Below are positions 6,961 through 15,032 of a stretch of DNA of 64,000 bases, in pieces. The translations under genes were made by a program, and so were the position numbers. Source of the DNA: WHSW01 sp963842795 (GTDB taxonomy: Bacteria; Actinomycetota; Thermoleophilia; Solirubrobacterales; 70-9); assembly GCA_963842795.1 (NCBI GenBank), contig CAWJHV010000020.1:1-64000 (forward strand). The letters are read 5' to 3'. A model generated the notes under the pieces. That model had not been told where the DNA came from and ran no database searches. It saw nothing but the letters and a program-made list of their open reading frames with translations. Position 1 is the first letter of the stretch; every line of letters starts with the position of its first letter.

Positions 6961-7922
6961 CTCTTCAGGATGATGTGCCGGTCCCGACTGATCGGCGTGC
7001 CCGTGTCCGGGGCGAATCCGACCCTGATCCGCACCCTCACCTTGCCCCGCCGATGGAGCCGCTTGAGCGCACCGCGGCGCGGCTTGACGGTCAGCTTCAC
7101 GGTTCCGGCGCCGAGCGCCCGGCGCTGATCCGGGCGCACCTTGGCCGTGCGCTCGAGGGTCAGCAGACCGGCAGACGGGACCTCGACCCGAAAGCGCGCC
7201 AGGCCGCGCTTGCGGTCGTGCTTCGGCGGGCCGAGCTTGAAGCCGGCGGTCGATGACCGCACCGTCGCCGTCGAGCGCGACTGGGCGGAACCCGTGCCAC
7301 CATCGTTGGACGCCGTGACCCGGACGCGGGCCCTGGTGCCGACCTCCGCCCCGGAGAGCACGTAGGTGGAGGCCGTCGCGCCGGGGATCGCGGTGCAATG
7401 GCCGCCGAGGCACCGCTTCCACTGGTACGCGAAGGAGTCAGGCGAGCCGGTCCAGGTTCCGGTCGTCGCGCTCAGCGTCTGGCCCTCCTGGGCGTCGCCG
7501 CTGACCTGCGGTTTCGCGGTCGAGGTCGGGGCCGGGATCCGGATCGCCCTGGTGGCGGCGCTCCGGGCCGCGGGCGAGGCGCCGTCGGCGTTCTCCGCCA
7601 CTACCTCGACCCGGATCCGGTTGCCGACGTCGGCGCCCGCCAGCACGTAGGTCGGCTGGGTGGCGGCGTCGATCGCGGCGCAGGAGTCGCCGCTCTCGTC
7701 GCAGCGGAGCCACTGGTAGAAGAACGAGGTCGGCGCGCCCTGCCACTCACCCTGGCTCGCGGACAGGGTCTGTCCGACCCGCGGCTTGCCGGAGATCGTC
7801 GGCGAGACGGTGTTCACCGGAGCCACGCGCGCGGCGGCGGTCGCGGCTCCCACGGTCACGAGGATCGCCACCGCCACGAGCGTGAGCGCAGTGCGCGCCC
7901 GAAAGGAGATCGCCGGGGTCAT
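6957..7922 (-). CDS. Secreted protein with two Ig-like repeats and a basic beta-rich tail
   Basis: A 321-residue export protein: an N-terminal signal peptide (basic start, hydrophobic 'LTLVAVAILVTVGAATAAA'), then two copies of an Ig-like repeat at about 34-125 and 130-220. Each repeat has 'GQTLSA..G.W.G.P.SF.YQW.RC', a disulfide-type Cys pair, and 'YVLAGADVG..IRV.V.A.N..G'. The last 95 residues form a Lys/Arg-rich beta domain ('KLTVKPRRGALKRL') that is common in secreted proteins of Thermoleophilia-type actinobacteria. Probably a cell-surface adhesion or scaffold protein. It lies downstream of nusG on the same strand but is not part of the ribosomal operon in other bacteria. Confidence 0.8.
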   Translation of the reverse strand: MTPAISFRARTALTLVAVAILVTVGAATAAARVAPVNTVSPTISGKPRVGQTLSASQGEWQGAPTSFFYQWLRCDESGDSCAAIDAATQPTYVLAGADVGNRIRVEVVAENADGASPAARSAATRAIRIPAPTSTAKPQVSGDAQEGQTLSATTGTWTGSPDSFAYQWKRCLGGHCTAIPGATASTYVLSGAEVGTRARVRVTASNDGGTGSAQSRSTATVRSSTAGFKLGPPKHDRKRGLARFRVEVPSAGLLTLERTAKVRPDQRRALGAGTVKLTVKPRRGALKRLHRRGKVRVRIRVGFAPDTGTPISRDRHIILKS

Positions 7923-7936
7923 CCACTTCCCGAAAC

Positions 7937-7955
7937 ACCGGTGCGGTCCACCGGT
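7937..7955 (-). terminator. Weak hairpin after nusG
   Basis: On the minus strand ACCGGTG-GACCG-CACCGGT forms a 7-bp stem 14 nt after the nusG stop, followed by GTTTC. The T tract is short, so termination may be partial. It lies just before the start of the Ig-like gene and may separate it from the nusG transcript. Confidence 0.4.
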
Positions 7956-7968
7956 TGCGCCCGGGTCG

Positions 7969-8490
7969 CTAGATCTTCTTCACCTGGTCGTAGCCGACCT
8001 CGACCGGGGTCTCGCGACCGAAGATCGAAACCAGCACCTTGAGCTTTGCCGCATCCTCGTTGATCTCGGCGATCTCGCCGGAGAAGTCCGACAACGGCCC
8101 GGAGATCACCTTCACCGACTCACCGACCTCGAACTGTGCGTGCGTGCGCGGGCGCTCGGCGGTCTCGCGGTGCATGAGCCGGTCGACCTCGGGCTGGGAG
8201 AGCGGGATCGGCTTGTTGCGGGAGCCGACGAAGCCGGTGACCCCGGGGGTGTTCTTGACCAGGTTCCAGGCGTCGTCGGTCATCTCCATGTTGACCAGCA
8301 CGTAGCCGGGCATCGTCCGCTTCTCGATCTGGACCCGCTGGCCGTCCTTGAGCTCGGTGACCTGCTCGGTGGGGACGACGACCTGGCGCACGCGGGCGCG
8401 GGCGCTCATCGTCTCGACCCGGTGCTCGAGATTGGCCTTGACCTTGTTCTCGTGCCCGGAGTAGGTGTTGATCACGTACCAGCGGAACAT
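7969..8490 (-). CDS. nusG: Transcription termination/antitermination factor NusG
   Basis: NusG binds RNA polymerase and modulates pausing, Rho termination and transcription-translation coupling. The 173-residue protein starts directly with the NGN domain ('WYVINTYSGHENKVKANLEHR'), has 'PGYVLVNMEMTDDAWNLVKNTPGVTGFVG' mid-protein and a C-terminal KOW domain ('GESVKVISGPLSDFSGEIAEIN'). It lacks the long acidic N-terminal region found in many actinobacterial NusG proteins. It follows secE with a 43-bp gap. No strong ribosome-binding site is visible. Confidence 0.97.
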   Translation of the reverse strand: MFRWYVINTYSGHENKVKANLEHRVETMSARARVRQVVVPTEQVTELKDGQRVQIEKRTMPGYVLVNMEMTDDAWNLVKNTPGVTGFVGSRNKPIPLSQPEVDRLMHRETAERPRTHAQFEVGESVKVISGPLSDFSGEIAEINEDAAKLKVLVSIFGRETPVEVGYDQVKKI

Positions 8491-8533
8491 TTCACGTCAA
8501 ATCGCTTTCGGATTGAGGCTCGCGGCGGGGCGC

Positions 8534-9118
8534 TCAGAGGAGGCGCTGCACGAGCCAGTTGAAGATGGCGTCCAGGACCCCGAGGTAGGCGGCCATGATC
8601 GTGATGAACACGAGCGTGATCGCCGACGCCTGGATCAAAGTGTCGCGGTCGGGCCACTGAACGCGCTTGAGCTCCGCCCAGCATGAGATGAAGAACCCGA
8701 TCACCCCGCCGCGCTGGCGCTCGGTCGGCGCCTCGCGGGGCGCCCGCCGCTTCTCGGACTCCTTGGCGCGCTGCTTTCGATCGCGATCCTCCTGGCGACG
8801 GGCGCGGCGGCTGATCCTGTCGCCGGGGGCGGGCTCCGGCTCGGTCTCCGGAGCGGCCGCGGGAAGGGTCTCGGGAGCGCCCACGTCCGCGCGTGAGGGC
8901 GCCGGGGCGGGCGGGGCCTCGGCCGAGGGCCTGCCCTTCAGCTCGTCGAGGTCGGCGCCGTGCTCCGCCAGCTCGGCCTCGATCACGTCGGCGCTCTCGC
9001 CCACCTGGGTGTCGTGCTGAGCGCGCGACTCCTCGGCGAGCTCGCTGCCTGAGCGGCCCTGCTGCTGCGCCTGGCGCCGCCGCTGCTCGGCCTTGCGCTG
9101 TGCTCGGGTCTTGGCCAC
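8534..9118 (-). CDS. secE: Preprotein translocase subunit SecE with long charged N-terminal extension
   Basis: SecE clamps SecY in the protein-conducting channel. The conserved part is the last 60 residues: an amphipathic stretch with 'CWAELKRVQWPDRDTL' followed by one transmembrane helix ('ITLVFITIMAAYLGVLDAIF'). The first 130 residues are very charged and Gln/Glu/Arg/Ala rich and are not part of the family, making 194 residues against a usual 60-120. The gene lies between rpmG and nusG, the standard order. Identification rests on the KRVQWP motif and context. Confidence 0.93.
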   Translation of the reverse strand: MAKTRAQRKAEQRRRQAQQQGRSGSELAEESRAQHDTQVGESADVIEAELAEHGADLDELKGRPSAEAPPAPAPSRADVGAPETLPAAAPETEPEPAPGDRISRRARRQEDRDRKQRAKESEKRRAPREAPTERQRGGVIGFFISCWAELKRVQWPDRDTLIQASAITLVFITIMAAYLGVLDAIFNWLVQRLL

Positions 9119-9156
9119 CGGTCAGCCGACCCACGCCGTGACGGCGAGCGCCGCCA

Positions 9157-9321
9157 CTAGCGCGTCTCCTTGTGTGGAGTGTGGTGCCCGCACCAGCGGC
9201 AGTACTTGCGCATCTCGATCCGGTCCGGCGTGTTGCGCCGCGACTTGTTGGTCTGGTAGTTGCGCCGCTTGCAGTCCTCGCAGGCGAGGGTTACGGCGAT
9301 TCGAACGTCTCCGCGAGCCAT
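9157..9321 (-). CDS. rpmG: 50S ribosomal protein L33 (bL33), zinc-ribbon type
   Basis: A 54-residue ribosomal protein starting 'MARGDVRIAVTLACEDCKRRNY' and ending 'YCRWCGHHTPHKETR'. Two CxxC pairs (CEDC, CRWC) make it the zinc-binding (C+) form. AGGGAGCAC precedes the ATG at a normal distance. It opens the visible rpmG-secE-nusG series. Confidence 0.97.
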   Translation of the reverse strand: MARGDVRIAVTLACEDCKRRNYQTNKSRRNTPDRIEMRKYCRWCGHHTPHKETR

Positions 9322-9637
9322 GTGCTCCCTTATCAATACCTTGCGGGCGCCTACGGCGCCCTTACATGCGGCTTTCGGAGCTAAAGCTCCTCATATCTGA
9401 AATTCCTTGCGGCGCCCTTACATGCCGCTCTTGGCGTCGGGGAATCGGGTCCCGACAGAAAAAAGACCTCCGTCGCGCCTACCAACGGCGCGGCACGAGG
9501 GACGGCGCAAGGATAGCGCGCCTCGCGAGCCGTTCGTCGCCCCCCGCCCGCCGATACGGGCCCCCGACGAAAGAGCGACGACCGCGCTGAGCGCGGCCGT
9601 CGCTTCAATTCCGGGTGGTGCGAAAGGAGCGGCTGGG
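9322..9637. other. Intergenic region upstream of rpmG with short direct repeat and hairpins
   Basis: No gene is supported in this 316-bp stretch. It holds a 15-bp direct repeat GGCGCCCTTACATGC at 9355-9369 and 9411-9425 (56-bp period, with a shared CCTTGCGG before each). A 7-bp perfect hairpin GGGCGCC-TAC-GGCGCCC lies at 9345-9361, and GAGCT-AA-AGCTC at 9379-9390. The part near 9571-9603 is the terminator of the RTX gene's neighbourhood. The rpmG promoter must lie here but no clear -35/-10 pair is visible. Confidence 0.6.
9571..9603 (-). terminator. Intrinsic terminator downstream of the RTX-repeat gene
   Basis: On the minus strand a 13-bp stem (9591-9603 with 9575-9587, one G-T wobble) closes a TCA loop and is followed by TCTTTCG. 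It begins 35 nt after the stop of the RTX-repeat gene and would insulate it from rpmG. Confidence 0.72.
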
Positions 9638-10486
9638 TCAGCCGGCCTTCTTCACCTTGACCTTGTTGCAGTCCGGAGCGACGACGTCGATCTTGTCGAC
9701 CTTCGCCACGTCGTTTCCGAGGCCGCACTTGACCTTGTCCTTGTCGCCGTCCACGGCGTTGACCTTGTCGTTGCCGCCGCCGGCGCGGATGTTGTCCTTG
9801 CCGGAGCCGCCCTTGATCTTGTCCTTGCCGCCCTGGCTCTGGACCTGATCCTTGCCGGCATCGCCGTTGACCTTGTCGTTGCCGGTGCCGCCGCGGACCT
9901 TGTCCTTGCCCTCGGCGCCCTTGACCTTGTCGTTGCCGCCAGAGCCCTGGACGCGGTCGTTGCCCTCGTTGCCGGTGACCTTGTCGTTGTCACCGAAGCC
10001 CTTGAGCAGGTCGTTGTCCTCGTTGCCCTGGATGTCGTCGGCGCCGGCGTCGCCCGTGATCGAGTCGTTGCCCGAGCCGCCGACAGCGGTATCGGCCTCG
10101 TTGCCCATCGTGGCGGTGTCGTTGCCGGGACCGGCGTCGGCATTGTCGTTGCCGTCCTCACCGAGGATCACGTCGTTGCCCTCGGCACCGGTCATGTCGT
10201 CGTTGCCGTTCTGACCGTTGATGCAGTCGTCCCCGGGAAGACCGCTGATCGAGTCGTTGCCGCCGCCCCCGCGGAGCAAGTCGTTGAAGGGGGTACCCGT
10301 AATCACGTCGTTGGCATCGTCGCCCTGGAGCGCGACACCTCCTGCGAACGTGAGATTCGGACAGTCGTTGTAGTAGTACTGGTAGTAGTCCGAATGCGGG
10401 ATCGGGGTCACCGCTGCATTCGCCGTCGACGCCAGAACCAGCGATCCGAGGAGCACCCCGGATGCGGCTGCGACCTTTCTTCTCAT
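9638..10486 (-). CDS. Secreted RTX (hemolysin-type) calcium-binding repeat protein
   Basis: A 282-residue protein with a signal peptide ('LLGSLVLASTANAA') and, from about residue 53 to 265, a run of nonapeptide repeats of the type GGxGNDxIxG ('GGGGNDSISG', 'GGTGNDKVNG', 'GGSGKDNIRAG'). Such repeats form a parallel beta-roll stabilised by calcium. Later copies are Lys-rich. No type I secretion genes are nearby, and the cleavable signal suggests Sec export. A few Cys residues (early and near the C-terminus) may form disulfides. Function beyond calcium-bound surface or extracellular protein is unknown. A terminator follows it. Confidence 0.88.
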   Translation of the reverse strand: MRRKVAAASGVLLGSLVLASTANAAVTPIPHSDYYQYYYNDCPNLTFAGGVALQGDDANDVITGTPFNDLLRGGGGNDSISGLPGDDCINGQNGNDDMTGAEGNDVILGEDGNDNADAGPGNDTATMGNEADTAVGGSGNDSITGDAGADDIQGNEDNDLLKGFGDNDKVTGNEGNDRVQGSGGNDKVKGAEGKDKVRGGTGNDKVNGDAGKDQVQSQGGKDKIKGGSGKDNIRAGGGNDKVNAVDGDKDKVKCGLGNDVAKVDKIDVVAPDCNKVKVKKAG

Positions 10487-10585
10487 CTCTGAACGGTCTC
10501 CTTTCGACCTGATCTAAACGACAAACGCCGTTCGGTAGCTAATACGCCCAGCCGGCACAGCGGCTGACACGGGGCACCGCGGGCA

Positions 10586-12046
10586 TCACGCCCCGCCCCA
10601 GACAAGACTTTGTTCGCCTCCCACTCGTGCTCGCAGCTTCGCGTTCTTTGGCAGCCGCAGCGTCTCCTGGAAGACCTGTCCAGCGTTTGCCTTCACAGAA
10701 CCTACCTTCTTCCACCGGCCCGCGTGGTGTCGCTGGACCTTTATCCGGCCCGCGACCGGAGCCCGGCCCCACACGATCAGCTTCTTCTTGCCCTTCTTCG
10801 AGGACACGAACGGGAACCTCCAGGCGGTGGCCGACGGCTTCGGCGAGCCGTCGTTGAAGAAGATCCCGGTGGCATCGTCGGAGAACGGGTTTGCCTTGTC
10901 GTAGGGCGCGTCGCGCACCTGGAGATTGATCACCACCCGGGCGCCGTCGCGCCAGAGCAGGTACAGCGCCTGCTCGAGCCATCGCGCCTGGCGCTTGGGC
11001 GCAACGCCCTCGAACCCGTCGGGCGGATTGCTCTCCCACCAGATCTCGGTCACCCAGAGCTCGTGCGGGCCGGGCGTCCCGGTAAGGCCGGCGCGCTCGG
11101 AGGCGCGGAGGACGGTCCGCAGCTTCCCGAGGTCCGGGGTCGAGATGTCGTCCGGGTTGATCGCGCTGGTCTGCGGCCCGCCCGAGGTGTTGATCGGGTG
11201 GTGGGCGAGGACGTCGAAGTTCGCCTTCACCGGACAGGCGATCGGCTTCGGCTTCTCCTCGGCGTTCACGCAGAGGACCTCGCGCCAGAAGGACAGCGGC
11301 CGGGTCCGGACCCCGCCGGGCGGGTCGCCGTACGGGGCGGTCCCCGCCGTGATCACGACGTTGTCGGGGTTGACGGCCTTCACCGCGCCGTAGAACGCGT
11401 TCAGCATGTCGCGGTAGATCGCGGGGCTCGCCTGCGCGCCGTTCTCGTACTGGGGATTCAGGTACGTGGTCAGGTTCGGCTCGTTCCAGAGCTGGAACAG
11501 GCGCACCCGGGGCAGGACGCCGGTCGCGTCGGAGAAGGAGCCCGAGTAGCGGGTGGCGAGCGCCTGCGCGAAGTCCGCGATCGCGTCCGGGCGGGGTCGC
11601 CAACTGCCCGCCGGGGTGCCGGACGGACGCCCGGCGCCCTCGGCCCAGATCGGGGCCCGGTAGATCGTGATCAGCGGCTGCAGCCCGTGGGCGACCGCGT
11701 CACGAATCGCCGCGTCGTAGACGCCGAACGAGTAGGCGGGGTCGGCGGGGTTGCGCGGGTCGAGGGGCTGGACCGGAGCGATCGATCGCCAGAGGAGGTT
11801 GAGGCGCACGATCTGCGACCCGCTCGCGGCCGTCTTCTGAAATGCGGCGTTGCGCACCTCGCTGTCGGAGTGCAGGTAGAGCGGGTCGGCGAACCCGGTC
11901 GCCAGGCCGGGCCTCGCGTCCGACTGGGCCGGCGCCAGCGCCGCCGAGGCCGCGACGGCCGCCACCAGCGCCGCGAGCAGACGCGATCCGCGCCGACCGG
12001 CGCGACCCGAGCGGGTCGGCGCCGCAACCGATACCGGGTTGCTCAC
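10586..12046 (-). CDS. Secreted glycoside-hydrolase-like (clan GH-A) TIM-barrel protein
   Basis: A 486-residue exported protein. After a long basic leader and hydrophobic segment (about 22-40) comes a barrel domain with 'LQLWNEPN'-type text: 'LFQLWNEPNLTTY' places the acid/base Glu at about 189, and 'ELWVTEIWWES' offers the nucleophile Glu at about 334, as in GH39/GH5-like clan A enzymes. A C-terminal basic beta domain (from about 395) resembles those of other secreted proteins here. The GTG start overlaps the stop of the Gly-rich gene (GTGA), so the two are co-translated. It may trim or remodel the surface glycan made by the neighbouring locus; the substrate is unknown. Confidence 0.78.
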   Translation of the reverse strand: MSNPVSVAAPTRSGRAGRRGSRLLAALVAAVAASAALAPAQSDARPGLATGFADPLYLHSDSEVRNAAFQKTAASGSQIVRLNLLWRSIAPVQPLDPRNPADPAYSFGVYDAAIRDAVAHGLQPLITIYRAPIWAEGAGRPSGTPAGSWRPRPDAIADFAQALATRYSGSFSDATGVLPRVRLFQLWNEPNLTTYLNPQYENGAQASPAIYRDMLNAFYGAVKAVNPDNVVITAGTAPYGDPPGGVRTRPLSFWREVLCVNAEEKPKPIACPVKANFDVLAHHPINTSGGPQTSAINPDDISTPDLGKLRTVLRASERAGLTGTPGPHELWVTEIWWESNPPDGFEGVAPKRQARWLEQALYLLWRDGARVVINLQVRDAPYDKANPFSDDATGIFFNDGSPKPSATAWRFPFVSSKKGKKKLIVWGRAPVAGRIKVQRHHAGRWKKVGSVKANAGQVFQETLRLPKNAKLRARVGGEQSLVWGGA

Positions 12047-12687
12047 GCGCCGCCGGGCTCTTGAGGTCCGCGCCGCCGGACGAGGACGAAGAACACGATC
12101 GCGCCGAGCGCCGTCGCGAGCAGGATGATCGGCAGGGCGACGCCCAAACCGTCCGAGCTCGAGGAGTTGCGCCCGAGGATCTCGTCGACCACGCCGCCGA
12201 GGCCGCCGCCGCCGTCGTCGGCGCTCAGGTTGGCGTCGGCGCCCGCGCCACCGCCGCCGGCACCGCTGCCGGAGCTGGAGCCGGAGCCCGAGCCGGAGCC
12301 CTGCGAGCCGCCGGCGTTGCCGCCGCCGCTCGAACCGGACTGGCCGCCCTGCGGCGCGGTCGCCTCGGCGGCAGCCGCGGTCGCGGCGCCGTCGGCGCCC
12401 TGGGCGTCGAGCTCCTCGGTGACCGCGGGCGTGAGAGCCTCGCCGCCGCCGCCACCGGAGCCGCCGCTCGGTTCGGTCGCGCCTCCGGACCCGCCGCCGC
12501 CGCCACCGCCGCCGGAGCCGCCGCCGTGGCCATTGCCGCCACCGCCGCCGCCACCGCCGGAGCTACCGCCGCCGGGGATGTTCTCTGTGTATTGGTCTAC
12601 TCCTGATCCGGGGCTCTGGGCCTGCGCGACCACCGGGGCAGCCGCGAGCGAGGCCAGGACCGCGGAAACGATCATTACCCTGCGCAT
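12043..12687 (-). CDS. Gly-rich secreted protein with C-terminal membrane anchor
   Basis: A 214-residue low-complexity protein. A signal peptide ('SAVLASLAAAPVVAQAQ') is followed by long Gly/Ser stretches, a short Ala/Glu segment, another Gly/Ser stretch, then a transmembrane helix ('GVALPIILLATALGAIVFFVLV') and a basic 'RRRGPQEP' tail. This signal/stalk/anchor layout resembles Gram-positive wall-spanning proteins, though there is no LPxTG motif. It is co-translated with the glycoside-hydrolase-like gene (GTGA overlap). No known family is recognised. Confidence 0.72.
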   Translation of the reverse strand: MRRVMIVSAVLASLAAAPVVAQAQSPGSGVDQYTENIPGGGSSGGGGGGGGNGHGGGSGGGGGGGGSGGATEPSGGSGGGGGEALTPAVTEELDAQGADGAATAAAAEATAPQGGQSGSSGGGNAGGSQGSGSGSGSSSGSGAGGGGAGADANLSADDGGGGLGGVVDEILGRNSSSSDGLGVALPIILLATALGAIVFFVLVRRRGPQEPGGA

Positions 12688-12784
12688 GCCTTCTCATACG
12701 CTCCGCCGAGGCGCGAACTGACAGGAAATTTCGTCTCCGGCCCGAACGTCAGTAAGAGCGCGGTTTCTGCGTAATAGAGAGCGC

Positions 12785-14755
12785 ATGGACGTCCGAGCGC
12801 AGAGTGCCCGCCCGGCCGGAACCGCGGCGGTCGACCACCCGCGCGACACGGCCACCGACGCCATCCGGCGCCACGGGCCTGCGATCGCCGGCTACGCGCT
12901 CCCGTTCCTGCTCGTCTTCTACCTCGCGATGAAGGGCGGGGGCTACGACCCGATCGTCCGCGGCGAGATCGGGGTCGCGATCTGGTGGGTGGTGCTCTTC
13001 GGCGCCGCCGTCGGCGTGCTCCCGGCGGCCCGGATCTCGGCGGCCGGCTGGACGATGCTCGCCCTGCTCGGCGCCTTCGCGCTCTGGACCACGCTCGGGA
13101 TCAGCTGGTCGGATTCCGCAGAGCGCAGCGCCTCGGAGGCCGGCCGGGTCGCCGCCTACCTCGGCGTCTTCGTGCTCGCGGTCTCTGCCCAGCGGGGCGA
13201 GACGGTGCGCCGGACGGTGATCGCAGTCGGCGCCGCGATCGCCCTGGTCAGCGTCCTGGCGCTGCTCTCGCGGGTGCATCCGGAGTGGTTCCCCGCCAAC
13301 GAGGCCGGCCGCGTCCTCCCCCAGGGCCTGCGGCTCAACTACCCGCTCGACTACTGGAACGGGCTCGCGGCCCTGATCGCGATCGGGTTCCCGATCGTGC
13401 TCTGGATCGCGGCCTCGGCGCGCCACGTGGTCGGGAGGGCGCTCGCCGCCGCCGCCCTGCCCGCGATGGGCCTCGCCGCCTACTACACGCTCTCGCGCGG
13501 CGGCGGTGCCGAGATCGCCGTCGCCCTGATCGTCCTCGTCGCCCTCTATCCCCGCCGCCTCCAGCTCCTGCCGATCGCGCTCGTGGCGGGGATCGGCAGC
13601 GCCCTCGCGATCGCCGCCGCCGGTCAGCGCGGTGCCCTCGCCGACGGGCTCACCAACGCGGTTGCGGACTCGCAGGCCTCGGAGATGCTCGCCGTGGCGC
13701 TCGTCACCTGCGCCGGCGTCGGGCTGATCGGCGCCGCGATCGCGCTGGCCGAGCGCCACGAGCTCTACCGGATGCCGTCGATCCCGCGCCCCGCGGCGCT
13801 GACCGCGGCGGGCGTGGTCGCGATCGTGGTCGTGGTCGGCGCGCTCGCGTTCGGCGCCCCCGGGAAGATCGCCGACGGCTGGGACAGCTTCAAGGACCCG
13901 GGTGGGCCGGGCGACACCGCGCAACGGTTCGAGAGCGCGGGCGGCAACGGCCGCTACCAGTACTGGTCCTCGATGGTCGATGCCGCGTCGAGCGAGCCCC
14001 TGACCGGGATCGGGCCGGGCACGTTCGAGTTCTGGTGGGCCCGGGAGGGCACCCGCACGGGCTTCGTACGCGACGCCCACTCGCTCTATTTCGAGACGCT
14101 GGGCGAGCTCGGGATCCCCGGCCTGCTCCTGATCGCCGGCCTCATCCTGGCGATCCTCGGCTGGGGGATCGTCCAGGCGCGGCGGGCGGCCGCGGAGCGG
14201 CGGGCGCTGCTCGCCGCGGCAACCGCGGGCTGCGTCGCGTTCGCCTTCGCGGCCGGCATCGACTGGGTCTGGGAGATCCCGGTGCTGCCGATCAGCTTCC
14301 TGCTGCTGGCGGCCGTGATCGCTGCCTCCGGGGCCTCGCCCGAGCGTCCCGAGGGGCGCCGCGGCGGACTCCGCCTCGGACTCGTCGGGCTCTCGGTCGC
14401 GGCTCTGGTCGTGATCGCGATCCCGCTCGCCGGCGCCTCCTCGATCCGCGACAGCGAGGAGCTGGTCGACTCGGCACAGCTCGACGAGGCGCTCAACGCC
14501 GCGACGACCGCCAAGAACATCCAGCCCTACGCGGCGACCCCGAGCCTGCAGCAGGCGCTGATCCTCGAGCGCGCCGGCAACTTCGACGGCGCCGTCGCCG
14601 CCGCCCGCGAGGCGACCGGCGACGAGGCGGCCAACTGGCGCAACTGGCTCATCCTCTCGCGGCTCGAGGCCCGGGTGGGCAACGTCGACCCGGCGGTCGC
14701 CGCATACCGGCACGCGCGCCGGCTGAACCCGAGATCACCGATCTTTCAACCATGA
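12785..14755 (+). CDS. O-antigen ligase / polymerase-like (Wzy/WaaL) membrane protein with TPR-like tail
   Basis: A 656-residue polytopic membrane protein with about a dozen hydrophobic segments between residues 30 and 560. It has the features of the Wzy_C/O-antigen ligase family: 'YTLSRGG' at about 236, a long extracytoplasmic loop with 'GIGPGTFEFWW' (about 408) and 'HSLYFETLGELGIPGLLL' (about 432). The last 100 residues are a soluble helical repeat with TPR-like spacing ('QQALILERAGNFDGAVAAAREA'). Such proteins polymerise or ligate lipid-linked glycans on the outer face of the membrane. It stands at the left edge of the glycan locus, divergent from the Gly-rich gene, with a GAGAG sequence before the ATG. 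Confidence 0.85.
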   Translation: MDVRAQSARPAGTAAVDHPRDTATDAIRRHGPAIAGYALPFLLVFYLAMKGGGYDPIVRGEIGVAIWWVVLFGAAVGVLPAARISAAGWTMLALLGAFALWTTLGISWSDSAERSASEAGRVAAYLGVFVLAVSAQRGETVRRTVIAVGAAIALVSVLALLSRVHPEWFPANEAGRVLPQGLRLNYPLDYWNGLAALIAIGFPIVLWIAASARHVVGRALAAAALPAMGLAAYYTLSRGGGAEIAVALIVLVALYPRRLQLLPIALVAGIGSALAIAAAGQRGALADGLTNAVADSQASEMLAVALVTCAGVGLIGAAIALAERHELYRMPSIPRPAALTAAGVVAIVVVVGALAFGAPGKIADGWDSFKDPGGPGDTAQRFESAGGNGRYQYWSSMVDAASSEPLTGIGPGTFEFWWAREGTRTGFVRDAHSLYFETLGELGIPGLLLIAGLILAILGWGIVQARRAAAERRALLAAATAGCVAFAFAAGIDWVWEIPVLPISFLLLAAVIAASGASPERPEGRRGGLRLGLVGLSVAALVVIAIPLAGASSIRDSEELVDSAQLDEALNAATTAKNIQPYAATPSLQQALILERAGNFDGAVAAAREATGDEAANWRNWLILSRLEARVGNVDPAVAAYRHARRLNPRSPIFQP

Positions 14756-14768
14756 GCAGGAGCACGAG

Positions 14769-15005
14769 ATGAACGACATCGATCCCGACCTCGACGGCGT
14801 CGCCGAGCGCCTGCGAACCGAACGGCCGATCCCGCGGGCGGGATTCCGGGCCGAGCTGCGCAGTCAGCTGCTCGCCGGCGTCCGTCTCCATCCGGCGGCG
14901 CCGCGCCGCCTGCGGCTGCTGATCGCCGCGCACGCGATGTCGGGCACGGCGCTGCTGGCCGTGGTCGCGGTCGGGATCGCCGGCGCCGGACCGCTCGCGA
15001 GCTGA
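14769..15005 (+). CDS. Small single-pass membrane protein, possibly linked to the adjacent sigma factor
   Basis: A 78-residue protein: a charged N-terminal part ('LDGVAERLRTERPIPRAGFRAELRSQLLAG') typical of the cytoplasmic segment of some anti-sigma factors, then one hydrophobic helix (about 50-74). It starts 13 bp after the Wzy/WaaL-like gene and ends 27 bp from the convergent ECF sigma gene. There is no zinc HxxxCxxC motif. An anti-sigma role is only a suggestion from size, topology and position. Confidence 0.6.
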   Translation: MNDIDPDLDGVAERLRTERPIPRAGFRAELRSQLLAGVRLHPAAPRRLRLLIAAHAMSGTALLAVVAVGIAGAGPLAS

Positions 15006-15032
15006 GGGCAGACGCCCGCCGCGGGCGCGGCC

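Noticed and set aside
9638..10486. Regular repeats in the DNA of the RTX gene (also 45975-46500) as a possible CRISPR or tandem repeat array
   Set aside because: The period follows the nine-residue protein repeat with drifting sequence and there are no spacers.
12090..12600. GCC-rich simple-sequence stretch as a non-coding repeat
   Set aside because: It encodes the Gly/Ser stalk of an exported protein with a signal peptide, membrane anchor and coupled downstream gene.
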